Below, piece by piece: positions 42,054-49,755 of a stretch of DNA of 64,000 nucleotides (positions are counted from its first letter, which is position 1; each line of letters opens with the position of its first letter). The notes under the pieces were generated by a model. The model saw nothing but the letters and a program-made list of their open reading frames with translations. It ran no database searches and was not told the DNA's origin. The stretch is taken from positions 1 to 64,000 of the forward strand of contig NZ_CANNGP010000020.1 in assembly GCF_947504105.1 (NCBI RefSeq), read 5' to 3'. Both the position numbers and the translations under genes were made by a program. The DNA comes from an uncultured Tateyamaria sp. Its GTDB lineage: Bacteria; Pseudomonadota; Alphaproteobacteria; Rhodobacterales; Rhodobacteraceae.

Positions 42054-44144
42054 ATGGTTTCGCCTGGGCAAAGCCCATCCGACCGGAGCGAGGGGCCAGC
42101 CCCTCGCGCTCCCCGGGATTTTTCGGAAACAGGGAAGCGCAAGCTTTCGCGGCTGTTGCGCCCCAAATCAATCGCCGTCGTCGGCGGTGGCGCGTGGTGC
42201 ACATCCGTCATCGAACAGGCCGAGCTTTTCGGTTTTGACGGTGCAATCTGGCCGGTGCACCCAACCAAGCCGGTGCTTGCAAACCATGGCGCATTCCCAT
42301 CAGTCGAGGATTTGCCTGCTGCCCCGGATGCCACGTTCATCGGTGTGAATCGTGCTGCAACTGTTGACGTTGTGTCCACCCTATCGTGCCTCGGCGCGGG
42401 CGGTGCTGTCTGTTTCGCCTCCGGCTTTGCGGAAGCCACGGCCGAAGATGAAAGCTCTGCTGACTTGCAGGCGCAGTTGATCCAAGCGGCCGGCGATATG
42501 CCCATTCTGGGTCCGAACTGTTACGGGTTCATCAACGCGTTAGACCAGGCGCTTTTGTGGCCGGATCGGCATGGGTGCACGCCCTTGGATAGAGGCGTCG
42601 CCATCCTTACCCAAAGCTCGAACATCGCGATCAACCTGACGATGCAGCAGCGGGCACTGCCCATCGCCTATGCGATCACCTCTGGGAATATGGCGCAGAC
42701 GAGCCAAGCCGAGGTCGCGCTTTCGCTGCTTGAGGATCAGCGGGTTACGGCCATCGGACTGCACATCGAAGGCTTCGGTGATGTACGCCAATGGGAACTG
42801 TTGGCTGCAAAGACATATGAGAGTGGCGTTCCTTTGGTCGCTCTGAAGGTTGGTGCATCAGACCAAGCGCGTCAGGCCACCATATCCCACACCGCGTCAC
42901 TGGCCGGGTCGGATGCAGGTGCGCAGGCTTTTCTGGACCGCCTGGGCATTGCCCGCGTCACCGCGCTGCCCGATTTTCTGGAAACATTGAAACTGCTGCA
43001 TCTGCATGGCCCGATATCGGGAAACCGGATTGCCTCCATCAGCTGTTCGGGTGGAGAGGCTAGCTTGATAGCCGATATGGCGCTGGACACGGACCTGACG
43101 TTCCCTGCCCTGACTGACGCACAGCAAACCGATCTGCGCGCCTCTCTCGGCTCCATGGTCGCGCTTGCGAACCCATTGGATTACCATACCTATATCTGGC
43201 GGGATTCTGACACGATGGCAGATGCATGGTCGGCCATGACCGGCGAGCGGATCAACATGACCCTGTCGATCGTGGACTACCCGTTGACCGACAGCTCTGA
43301 TTGGGCCTGTGCCACCGACGCCGCCCTGAAAGCACGCGCGAGCACCAAAGCCCCTTTTGGCGTCGTGGCCACCCTGCCGGAATTGATGCCTGAGCAGACC
43401 GCGCAGCAATTGGCCGAAGGCGGCGTCGTCCCTTTCTTTGGCCTGCGCGAAGCCCTTGCCGCCATTGAGGCTGCGCACCACATTCATGCCCCCCACCCGA
43501 CCCCGATATGTGTGCCCGGCACGTCGGAGGCCACAATGCTTCTGACTGAGTCTGAGGCGAAAGCGGAGCTTGCACTGCAAGGGTTGAACGTGCCGCAGAA
43601 CCGTCTTGTTTCAGCCGAACACGCTGAACAGGAAGCGACCGCCCTTGAAGGGCCTTTGGCTGTGAAAGGGGTCGGGCTCGCGCACAAGACGGAAGCGAAT
43701 GCTGTTCACCTGAATGTAGCTGTATCGGACATTGGCGCGGTCGCCCACAGCATCGGGACACAGGCAATTCTCATCGAGGAAATGGTGACGGATGGCGTCG
43801 CAGAACTGCTGGTTGGTGTTGTTCGTGATCCGGCCCACGGGTTTGTTCTGACCCTTGGTGCGGGCGGGGTGTTGACCGAACTGATGCAAGACACGCAATC
43901 ACTGCTTTTGCCTGTCACGGTGACAGATATCGACACGGTCTTGTGGCGCTTGCGCTGTGCTGCGCTGCTTCGCGGGTATCGGGGCAAGCCAGCCGCTGAT
44001 CCTTCGGCCATCCGCGACGCCGTACTGGCCATCCAATCCTACGTGCTTGCACATGCCGACACCGTCAGCGAGGTTGAAGTGAACCCGCTGATCTGCACCC
44101 CCACCCGCGCTGTTGCCGTTGATGCGCTGATACGAAAGGCCTGA
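42054..44144 (+). CDS. Acyl-CoA synthetase, NDP-forming type
   Basis: 696 residues from ATG 42054. Succinyl-CoA-synthetase-like architecture: N-terminal CoA-binding domain (SIAVVGGGAWCTSV near 39-52), central ligase domains (LGPNCYGF near 157; ITSGNMAQTSQAE; SHTASLAGSD), and a C-terminal ATP-grasp unit (PLAVKGVGLAHKTEA). It would activate a short carboxylic acid with CoA using ATP. The first 30 or so codons coincide with a dispersed palindromic repeat and have no family similarity; conserved sequence starts at about RKLSRLLRPKSIAV. The true start may therefore be supplied by the repeat. Begins one base after the dehydrogenase stop. Confidence 0.87.
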   Translation: MVSPGQSPSDRSEGPAPRAPRDFSETGKRKLSRLLRPKSIAVVGGGAWCTSVIEQAELFGFDGAIWPVHPTKPVLANHGAFPSVEDLPAAPDATFIGVNRAATVDVVSTLSCLGAGGAVCFASGFAEATAEDESSADLQAQLIQAAGDMPILGPNCYGFINALDQALLWPDRHGCTPLDRGVAILTQSSNIAINLTMQQRALPIAYAITSGNMAQTSQAEVALSLLEDQRVTAIGLHIEGFGDVRQWELLAAKTYESGVPLVALKVGASDQARQATISHTASLAGSDAGAQAFLDRLGIARVTALPDFLETLKLLHLHGPISGNRIASISCSGGEASLIADMALDTDLTFPALTDAQQTDLRASLGSMVALANPLDYHTYIWRDSDTMADAWSAMTGERINMTLSIVDYPLTDSSDWACATDAALKARASTKAPFGVVATLPELMPEQTAQQLAEGGVVPFFGLREALAAIEAAHHIHAPHPTPICVPGTSEATMLLTESEAKAELALQGLNVPQNRLVSAEHAEQEATALEGPLAVKGVGLAHKTEANAVHLNVAVSDIGAVAHSIGTQAILIEEMVTDGVAELLVGVVRDPAHGFVLTLGAGGVLTELMQDTQSLLLPVTVTDIDTVLWRLRCAALLRGYRGKPAADPSAIRDAVLAIQSYVLAHADTVSEVEVNPLICTPTRAVAVDALIRKA
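42090..42137 (+). repeat. Dispersed repeat, copy B, lying in a coding 5' end
   Basis: Perfect palindrome GAGGGGCCAGCCCCTC (42090-42105), then CCCCGGGATTTTTCGGAAAC and AGGGAAG. The order and sequence match copy C at 22222-22266 (minus) and, in part, copy A at 5826-5860. Here the element is read in frame as the N-terminal residues of the acyl-CoA synthetase. Confidence 0.75.
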
Positions 44145-44147
44145 TCA

Positions 44148-44927
44148 ATGAGCCCCATAAAAACAAGGCGCGAAGGCGCGATCCTGGAAGTCACTTTGGA
44201 CCGGCCAAAGGCCAATGCCATCGACCTCGCCACAAGCCGGATCATGGGAGAGACCTTTACGGCGTTCCGCGACGATCCCGAGCTGCGCGTGGCCATCATC
44301 ACGGGCGCGGGCGAAAAGTTCTTCTGCCCCGGTTGGGACCTCAAGGCAGCAGCGGACGGGGACGCTGTGGACGGCGATTACGGCGTCGGGGGCTTTGGCG
44401 GATTGCAGGAGTTGCGTGGCCTCAACAAGCCGGTCATCGCGGCCGTGAACGGGATCGCCTGTGGTGGCGGGCTAGAATTGGCATTGAGTGCCGACATGAT
44501 CCTGGCGGCCGAGCATGCGACATTTGCCCTACCCGAAATCCGGTCCGGCACTGTTGCCGATGCGGCCAGTATCAAGCTGCCCAAGCGCATCCCCTATCAC
44601 ATCGCGATGGAGCTTCTGCTGACCGGGCGCTGGTTCGATGCCGAGGAGGCACATCGTTGGGGATTGGTCAATGAAATCGTACCGGTCCAAGGGCTTATGG
44701 ACCGCGCGTGGGACTTGGCCCGGCTGATCGCATCAGGCCCACCGTTGGTCTACGCGGCGATCAAGGAAGTGGTGCGGGACGCCGAGGACTCCAAGTTTCA
44801 AGACGCAATGAACCGCATTACCAACAGCCAGTTGCCCACGGTCGAGACCCTCTACCGATCCGAAGATCAACTGGAAGGGGCCCGCGCATTTGCCGAGAAA
44901 CGCGACCCGGTTTGGAAGGGCCGCTAG
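44148..44927 (+). CDS. Enoyl-CoA hydratase family, carnitinyl-CoA dehydratase-like
   Basis: 259-residue crotonase-fold enzyme. FFCPGWDLKAAADGD at 58-72 and the following Gly-rich GVGGFGGLQEL closely resemble CaiD, which interconverts crotonobetainyl-CoA and carnitinyl-CoA; the oxyanion-hole region GIACGGGLELALSAD (about 104-118) and LPEIRSG (about 131) are present. With the acyl-CoA dehydrogenase and CoA synthetase upstream it suggests breakdown of a betaine-like or short branched acid. It starts three bases after the synthetase stop. Its stop shares CTAG with the convergent peroxidase gene. Confidence 0.87.
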   Translation: MSPIKTRREGAILEVTLDRPKANAIDLATSRIMGETFTAFRDDPELRVAIITGAGEKFFCPGWDLKAAADGDAVDGDYGVGGFGGLQELRGLNKPVIAAVNGIACGGGLELALSADMILAAEHATFALPEIRSGTVADAASIKLPKRIPYHIAMELLLTGRWFDAEEAHRWGLVNEIVPVQGLMDRAWDLARLIASGPPLVYAAIKEVVRDAEDSKFQDAMNRITNSQLPTVETLYRSEDQLEGARAFAEKRDPVWKGR

Positions 44928-46234
44928 GGCGTTATTCTCGGATCAACCGGCAGGCCGCTTGGCACTGCCTTTGGTACGCCGAGTTTGCCGTCATTTGCGG
45001 TTTCACCTTTCAGGGCATGTAGGAACGCGACGATCTGATCGACTTCGCTGTCTGTGAGTGGGGTTGCTACGATCTGCACCGCCGCGCGTTGACGCGCCAT
45101 TTCGCGGCTGTCTTGCAAGACCATGAAATCGATCGCCTCGAGCCACGGAACGGATGGCAGAGCTGCTGTCTCTGGCGTCCAATGATCCAATGATTGCAAG
45201 GGGTTCATATGATGCCGCACGATCCCTTCGAGGGTCGGATACGCGCCATTGTGCCCATAGGGCGCAGTCAGTGCCACGTTTCGGAGCATCGGTGTTTTGA
45301 AGGCGTAGGCGTCTTCGAGCGCGTCGCTTTCACCCATGCGCCCGACATCCCGCACCATGGGGTCAAAGCGGCGAGTGCGACCCGGGCCAAAGGGCGGCAG
45401 GCCGAGGGCGTGGAATGCCTGATCCGTCATCAGTGGGCCACTGTGGCAACTGCTGCAATCTGCTTTGCCATAGAACAGCTCAAGCCCCTGCTTTTGTTGA
45501 GTATTCAAGGCATTTTCATCGCCCGACAGATAGGCGTCGAAGGGGCTGTCTGTGCTGGTCCATTCCCAGATCATGAAGGCACTGAGCGCATTCGCGATAT
45601 CGGCAATGGTGATGTCCTTGACCGTCTTGATATGGTCGTACGCACCTGCGAACCCTTCGGCATATGCAGGGATGTGGCGCACACGGTCTGCAAGGATGGG
45701 CCACGCGTAATCCATACGCTGATGGATGGCCCCTGCAACCTCGTTTTCCTTGGGGTTTCCAGCCATCTCAAACTGAGCGACCAGCGGGAAAATTGCCTGT
45801 GCTGCCAATAGGTTATCCAAGCCTTCCGGCAGCCATTCCTCTGCCGGGGAGTTAAAGCCGTTCTCATAGGTGTCGGCGACGCTGAGGCGTCCGTCGTGGA
45901 AGATCGTGTGCAGGTCTTTGGCCCCGAGGTTCCACAGTCCCGCCGCGTTGCGGGGGATGCGTTTGCGGATGCGGTCATCGCCAATGCCTGCGGTGCGCTG
46001 TTGGCCCAAACCTTCGCCCCCTTCGCCGATGCCAAGGCTCAGACCGTCCCCGGTTCCAAGGTCGGGATGGTGACAGGTGGAACAGGCGATATTGCGGTTG
46101 CCGGACAGGATGCGATCATAGAACAGAAGCTGACCGAGTTTGGCTTGCGCCGGGTCCACAGCGATGAAATCATCTGCGGTCAAAGCACGTGGTACACCAT
46201 CGGCAAAGGCGGGTGCACCACAAAGGAGAAGCAT
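44924..46234 (-). CDS. Di-heme cytochrome c peroxidase / MauG family protein
   Basis: 436 residues from the only in-frame start near the domain, ATG 46234. Two heme c sites: CSTCH (51-55) and CSSCH (260-264), with the family phrases LGQLLFYDRILSGN and FHDGRLSV, so it is a periplasmic peroxidase or MauG-like oxidase. The export signal is oddly short (MLLLCGAPAFA before DG); family members have about eight more N-terminal residues. The ATG directly abuts the ATG of the divergent Sel1 gene, so the leader may have been trimmed, or translation starts at an unusual codon. Confidence 0.85.
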   Translation of the reverse strand: MLLLCGAPAFADGVPRALTADDFIAVDPAQAKLGQLLFYDRILSGNRNIACSTCHHPDLGTGDGLSLGIGEGGEGLGQQRTAGIGDDRIRKRIPRNAAGLWNLGAKDLHTIFHDGRLSVADTYENGFNSPAEEWLPEGLDNLLAAQAIFPLVAQFEMAGNPKENEVAGAIHQRMDYAWPILADRVRHIPAYAEGFAGAYDHIKTVKDITIADIANALSAFMIWEWTSTDSPFDAYLSGDENALNTQQKQGLELFYGKADCSSCHSGPLMTDQAFHALGLPPFGPGRTRRFDPMVRDVGRMGESDALEDAYAFKTPMLRNVALTAPYGHNGAYPTLEGIVRHHMNPLQSLDHWTPETAALPSVPWLEAIDFMVLQDSREMARQRAAVQIVATPLTDSEVDQIVAFLHALKGETANDGKLGVPKAVPSGLPVDPRITP

Positions 46235-46705
46235 ATGCGCAAACTTGCGATAGCCCTTGTTTTTATGGCCTTTCCGGCACTGGCCGAGATTGAGGAAGCG
46301 CGTGATCTGATGGAGGCCGGAGACTACAAGGCAGCCTATGACGCGCTGTGGCCCGCGGCCCGGTCGGGCAATGCGGATGCCGAGGAACTGATCGGTGTCA
46401 TGTACGCCTTGGGCCTTGGCGTCGAGCGCGATGATGAACGGGCGTTCGAGTGGTATTTGCGGTCCTCGATGAAGGGGCATCCGGGCGCGCAATCCGGTGT
46501 CGGATGGTACTACGAGGTGGGGCGTGGGATGCCTGCGCCGGACCTTGTGCGCGCCTATATGTGGTACACCCTGTCCGCGATTGGCGGCGATCCCGACGCG
46601 GCGATTTCGTTGGAAGAGGTGGTCAAGAAAATGACCAAGGATCAAATTGATCGGGCGCATATTCTGGTCGCTGACTACAAGGTGTGGATGTATCCGTTCC
46701 GGTGA
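46235..46705 (+). CDS. Sel1-repeat protein, exported
   Basis: 156 residues with a signal peptide (about 1-17, ending PALA). Two to three Sel1-like helical repeats: AAYDALWPAARSGNADAEELIGVMYALGLGV split over 33-63, then AFEWYLRSSMKGHPGAQSGVGWYYEVG and AYMWYTLSAIGGD. Such proteins act as periplasmic scaffolds. GGAG site eight bases upstream. Head-to-head with the di-heme peroxidase gene at a shared CATATG, so the two genes have no space for separate promoters between starts. Confidence 0.85.
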   Translation: MRKLAIALVFMAFPALAEIEEARDLMEAGDYKAAYDALWPAARSGNADAEELIGVMYALGLGVERDDERAFEWYLRSSMKGHPGAQSGVGWYYEVGRGMPAPDLVRAYMWYTLSAIGGDPDAAISLEEVVKKMTKDQIDRAHILVADYKVWMYPFR

Positions 46706-46975
46706 GTGTGGCAGCAGATTTTCGCCTTGGGAAGCCTTGTCACCGTACGGTGGCGTTAACGCTGCGTACGATGGTTAACTTCGGATAAAACGCGCATTTT
46801 GCGGGAAAAAGTGCACAGTTTGGTGCGGGTCATACCTGCCTGTTTCAGCCTCATATGCTGAAACTGCGCATTAGCAGTCCGAAACTGCACATTTTGCATC
46901 GCCGCCGCGCGTTAACGACCGGTTCAGATTTGGACGGCGTTAACGTTTGAACGCGGCGCTTTACCTTTTGTTAGG
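46706..46975. other. Structured intergenic region, no gene
   Basis: A comparatively A/T-rich gap after the Sel1 gene. It holds a 12-base palindrome CACCGTACGGTG (46741-46752), four GTTAAC sites (46755, 46774, 46911, 46939), a perfect eight-base hairpin GTTTCAGC/GCTGAAAC with a seven-base loop (46842-46864), and two direct repeats GAAACTGC(G/A)CATT (about 46860 and 46880). No open frame is supported. Could carry regulatory sites or a small RNA; nothing more can be said from sequence. Confidence 0.55.
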
Positions 46976-46997
46976 AAAGGCGGGGTGAACCCCGCCC
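46976..46997 (-). terminator. Terminator of the PEP-mutase-family gene
   Basis: Seven-base perfect stem GGCGGGG/CCCCGCC with a four-base loop, followed on the minus strand by TTTCC. It lies six bases past the stop at 47003. Confidence 0.7.
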
Positions 46998-47002
46998 TAC
47001 CG

Positions 47003-47767
47003 TTAGCTGGCGGCGGCTGCGCTGTAACCTTCGGCCACCTGCGTCATGGATTGGGCGAAAGGACTCGGGCCATAGCTGGCCCGCGCAACGCCGAGGGCGG
47101 CGACTTCGGCAATCGAACTCAGGGCACCGCGCATCATCACGTTGACCGGCAAGGATGACGCATCGCAGATGTCACTGATCATGCCGTGGTCCGTCAAGCC
47201 GGGGATGAAGAAGCCGCTGGCCCCGGCCTCGGCATAGGCTGCGCCACGTTCTTTTGCCTCGACCAGATGGGTCGCGTGGGTGTCGGGCTTGGCTTTCAGG
47301 AACAGATCGGTGCGCGCGTTGATGAAGAGCGGCACGCCCGCTGCGTCAGCCGCAGCGCGGATCGCCTTGATCCGGGCAGCTTGTGTGTCGATGGGATAGA
47401 GGTCTGAGCTGCCGACCACCTGATCCTCGAAATTGATGCCGATGGCACCGGTCCCGATCAGGGCCGTGATGTTGGTGGCCAGTGGTTCGGGATCGGCGGT
47501 ATAGCCCCCTTCGAAATCGATGCTGACCGGCAGGTCCGTGCTGTTCACAATGCGGGTGGCGATGGCGAGCAGATCGTCGAGCGGGATGTTTTCGCCGTCA
47601 GGGTAACCCTGCGCCTCGGCCACGGACCAACTGCCGGTGGCAAGGGCCTTGGCGCCCGCCTTGGTCACGGCCTTGGCCGTGCCCGCGTCCCAGATGTTGT
47701 AGATAACGACGGGTGTGCCGGGGATGTGCAAGGCGGCGAAGGCGTTGGCTTTGTCGATTTGGGACAT
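47003..47767 (-). CDS. Isocitrate lyase / PEP mutase family protein
   Basis: 254 residues from ATG 47767; the open frame further upstream lacks family sequence. TIM-barrel enzyme family acting on 2-oxo or phosphono acids: IPGTPVVIYNIWDAGTAKAV at the start (split at residue 16-35), DFEGGYTADPE near 88-98 (Mg-binding acidic residues), INFEDQ near 118 and NARTDLFL near 155. The lyase loop KKCGH is absent, as in the large group of uncharacterised members, so the reaction is unknown. Single gene with its own terminator. Confidence 0.82.
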   Translation of the reverse strand: MSQIDKANAFAALHIPGTPVVIYNIWDAGTAKAVTKAGAKALATGSWSVAEAQGYPDGENIPLDDLLAIATRIVNSTDLPVSIDFEGGYTADPEPLATNITALIGTGAIGINFEDQVVGSSDLYPIDTQAARIKAIRAAADAAGVPLFINARTDLFLKAKPDTHATHLVEAKERGAAYAEAGASGFFIPGLTDHGMISDICDASSLPVNVMMRGALSSIAEVAALGVARASYGPSPFAQSMTQVAEGYSAAAAS

Positions 47768-47931
47768 GGGAGTGACCTTTGTTCGGGACAGGTAGCGGCA
47801 GCTTTGCCGTGACAGCACCGAAGCGCAAGAGGGGCTTGGCGTATTGCATCCGGACAAGTCTGAGGGACCGATCCGCCTTGCATGTCCATTCCCTTGCAGC
47901 GAGGGTCGACCGTGCAGACAAAGAGGGCCAG

Positions 47932-48576
47932 ATGACCGCAAATGACGTTCCAGAGGCCGCCCGCACACTCTGGCACTTTCATCATGTCAACAGCACACCA
48001 AGCGCGGCGGACGTCATTATTGGATTGGGATCCTATGACATCCGGGTGGCCGCGCGTTGCGCGGAACTGTTCAAGGACGGTTTTGCGCCCCGGATCATAT
48101 TCACCGGCGCATCAGGGAATTGGACAAGCGACCTTTTCCCGGCGAGCGAGGCAGATGCATTCCGTGATCACGCGCATCAGTTGGGCGTGCCGACAGAGGC
48201 GATCACACTGGAACCCCGCGCCACGAATATCGGTGAGAATGTGCGTTTCTGCGCGGATCTTGTCCCTGATGCAAAGCAGGTGATCTTCGTGACCAAACCG
48301 CAGACGCAATTGCGGTGTCTGGCGACGGCTGAACACCAGTGGCCGGGGGTGAAATCTTTGGTCACAGCGCCCGACACCGCATTTGAGGATCAACCCCTTC
48401 CCCATCACGATCAACGCGCATTGATTTGCGAAATGGTTGGGGATCTGGACCGGATGCGCACCTATGTCACGTTGGGTTTTCAACGGCACGTGGATGTACC
48501 GGAGCCTGTCACACAGGCCTTCGACGCACTTGTGGCAGCTGGCTATGTCGATCACTTGCCGCAACCGCGCCCTTAG
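47932..48576 (+). CDS. YdcF-like (DUF218) protein
   Basis: 214 residues from ATG 47932 with a GAGGG site; an in-frame extension to 47779 is not conserved. DUF218 fold: ADVIIGLGSYDIRVAARCAELF near 27-48, IIFTGASGN near 60, then EPRATNIGENVRFC and FVTKPQTQLRC. The family binds nucleotide-like ligands (YdcF binds S-adenosylmethionine) and has no signal peptide or membrane helix here, so it is the soluble, cytoplasmic type. Function unknown. Confidence 0.82.
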   Translation: MTANDVPEAARTLWHFHHVNSTPSAADVIIGLGSYDIRVAARCAELFKDGFAPRIIFTGASGNWTSDLFPASEADAFRDHAHQLGVPTEAITLEPRATNIGENVRFCADLVPDAKQVIFVTKPQTQLRCLATAEHQWPGVKSLVTAPDTAFEDQPLPHHDQRALICEMVGDLDRMRTYVTLGFQRHVDVPEPVTQAFDALVAAGYVDHLPQPRP

Positions 48577-48611
48577 TCCATCCGTTTCCTTGTCGTTCAG
48601 ATGCACCAACG

Positions 48612-48644
48612 AGGAAAGGCCGCCCCGATATGGGACGGCCTTGG
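48612..48644. terminator. Bidirectional terminator between ydcF-like and TRAP genes
   Basis: Stem AAGGCCG / CGGCCTT with an inner CCC/GGG pair and one mismatch, between two convergent genes. On the minus strand it is followed by TTTCC. Suits termination from both sides. Confidence 0.65.
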
Positions 48645-48667
48645 GGTAACGCGGATATTGGTCCGCT

Positions 48668-49726
48668 TTAGTTCAGGTCGGCGGCGCGCGACGCGTTCAC
48701 GTCTTCTTCGGCGGCCGCAACGGCTGCGGTCAGAGCGTCAAAGATTTCAGGGCCACGGGCCACGTTGTCTTTGAACCAGTCGTAGACCGGTGTGGACGCT
48801 TCGGCGAACGCTGCCTTTTGCGCGGGTGTTGGCACGTAGAGGTCACCGCCGCCGGCGACAAACTCTTCGTAAGCCTGGATCGATTTACGCTTGGGCGAGG
48901 CGAATGTCGCCTGTTGCAGGGCGTAGAAGCCATCAACCACGACGCGGCGCATGTCTTCGGGCATTGCGAGGAAGTTTTCGTTCGACATCCACCACAGGGC
49001 ACCCATGTAGGCGTGGCCGTCGAGGGTGACGTATTGCAGGCCCGCATCGGGGAATTTCATACCCATGATGTCGGTGATGCCGTTCTTGGACCCTTCAACA
49101 ACGCCGGTCTGGAACGAGGTGAAAAGCTCGGGCCACGGGATCGGGGTTGGGGACGCGCCAAGGGCTTTGACCAGTTCCTGCGGCAGGTCGGCGACCACGG
49201 TACGGATTTTCAGACCTTCCATATCGCCCGGTTCGGCCACACGGCGTTGCGTGTTGGCAAAGTTGCGCCAGCCGCCGGTGTTCCCGATCGTCATCAGGCG
49301 GATCGCGCCTCCGGAATCCTCAAGCGCCATGTCACGCATGGTGCGGGTGAAGTCACCCGACAGCACGTGTTCCGCGATGCGGTCGTCAGCCATCAGGTAT
49401 GGCAGGTCGAGCACCTGCACGTAAGGAAAGATGCCCGAAGCACCGCCGGAGGTGGAGATGTAGACATCGATCGAGCCGTCGGCCACGCCTTGCAGGCATT
49501 CTGCGCCGTTCGAGCAGAGCTGCGTGCCGATGAAGAGTTCCACGGCGATGGCGCCGTTGGAGGCTGCCTCGACATAGTTCTTGAAGACGACGAGGCCGTC
49601 ATAGTCTTCGTCATTGGTGTTCGAGTTGGCGGTGGCGCGGATCGTGTAATCCTGCGCTGTCGCCATCATGGCCGAGCCTGCGACAAGCGCGGCAGCCGTG
49701 AGGGTTTTGAGGGTCGTTTTGAGCAT
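48668..49726 (-). CDS. TRAP transporter substrate-binding protein (DctP family)
   Basis: 352 residues; signal peptide about 1-24 (ending MATA before QDYT). Periplasmic receptor of a tripartite ATP-independent importer. The conserved carboxylate-binding Arg lies in GLKIRTVVADLPQELVKALGA (about 168-188), and SFQTGVVEGSKNG near 208-220 is typical. In most DctP proteins the Arg salt-bridges the substrate's carboxylate; here the ligand is inferred from context to be an organic acid or sulfonate. It is the last gene in the order DctQ-DctM-DctP, 29 bases after the large permease. Confidence 0.9.
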   Translation of the reverse strand: MLKTTLKTLTAAALVAGSAMMATAQDYTIRATANSNTNDEDYDGLVVFKNYVEAASNGAIAVELFIGTQLCSNGAECLQGVADGSIDVYISTSGGASGIFPYVQVLDLPYLMADDRIAEHVLSGDFTRTMRDMALEDSGGAIRLMTIGNTGGWRNFANTQRRVAEPGDMEGLKIRTVVADLPQELVKALGASPTPIPWPELFTSFQTGVVEGSKNGITDIMGMKFPDAGLQYVTLDGHAYMGALWWMSNENFLAMPEDMRRVVVDGFYALQQATFASPKRKSIQAYEEFVAGGGDLYVPTPAQKAAFAEASTPVYDWFKDNVARGPEIFDALTAAVAAAEEDVNASRAADLN

Positions 49727-49755
49727 TATGTTAGGTCCTCCCGTTAAGCTCTGGA

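Noticed and set aside
46755-46944. GTTAAC sites as CtrA boxes
   Set aside because: CtrA full sites need TTAA-N7-TTAA; none of the spacings seen matches.
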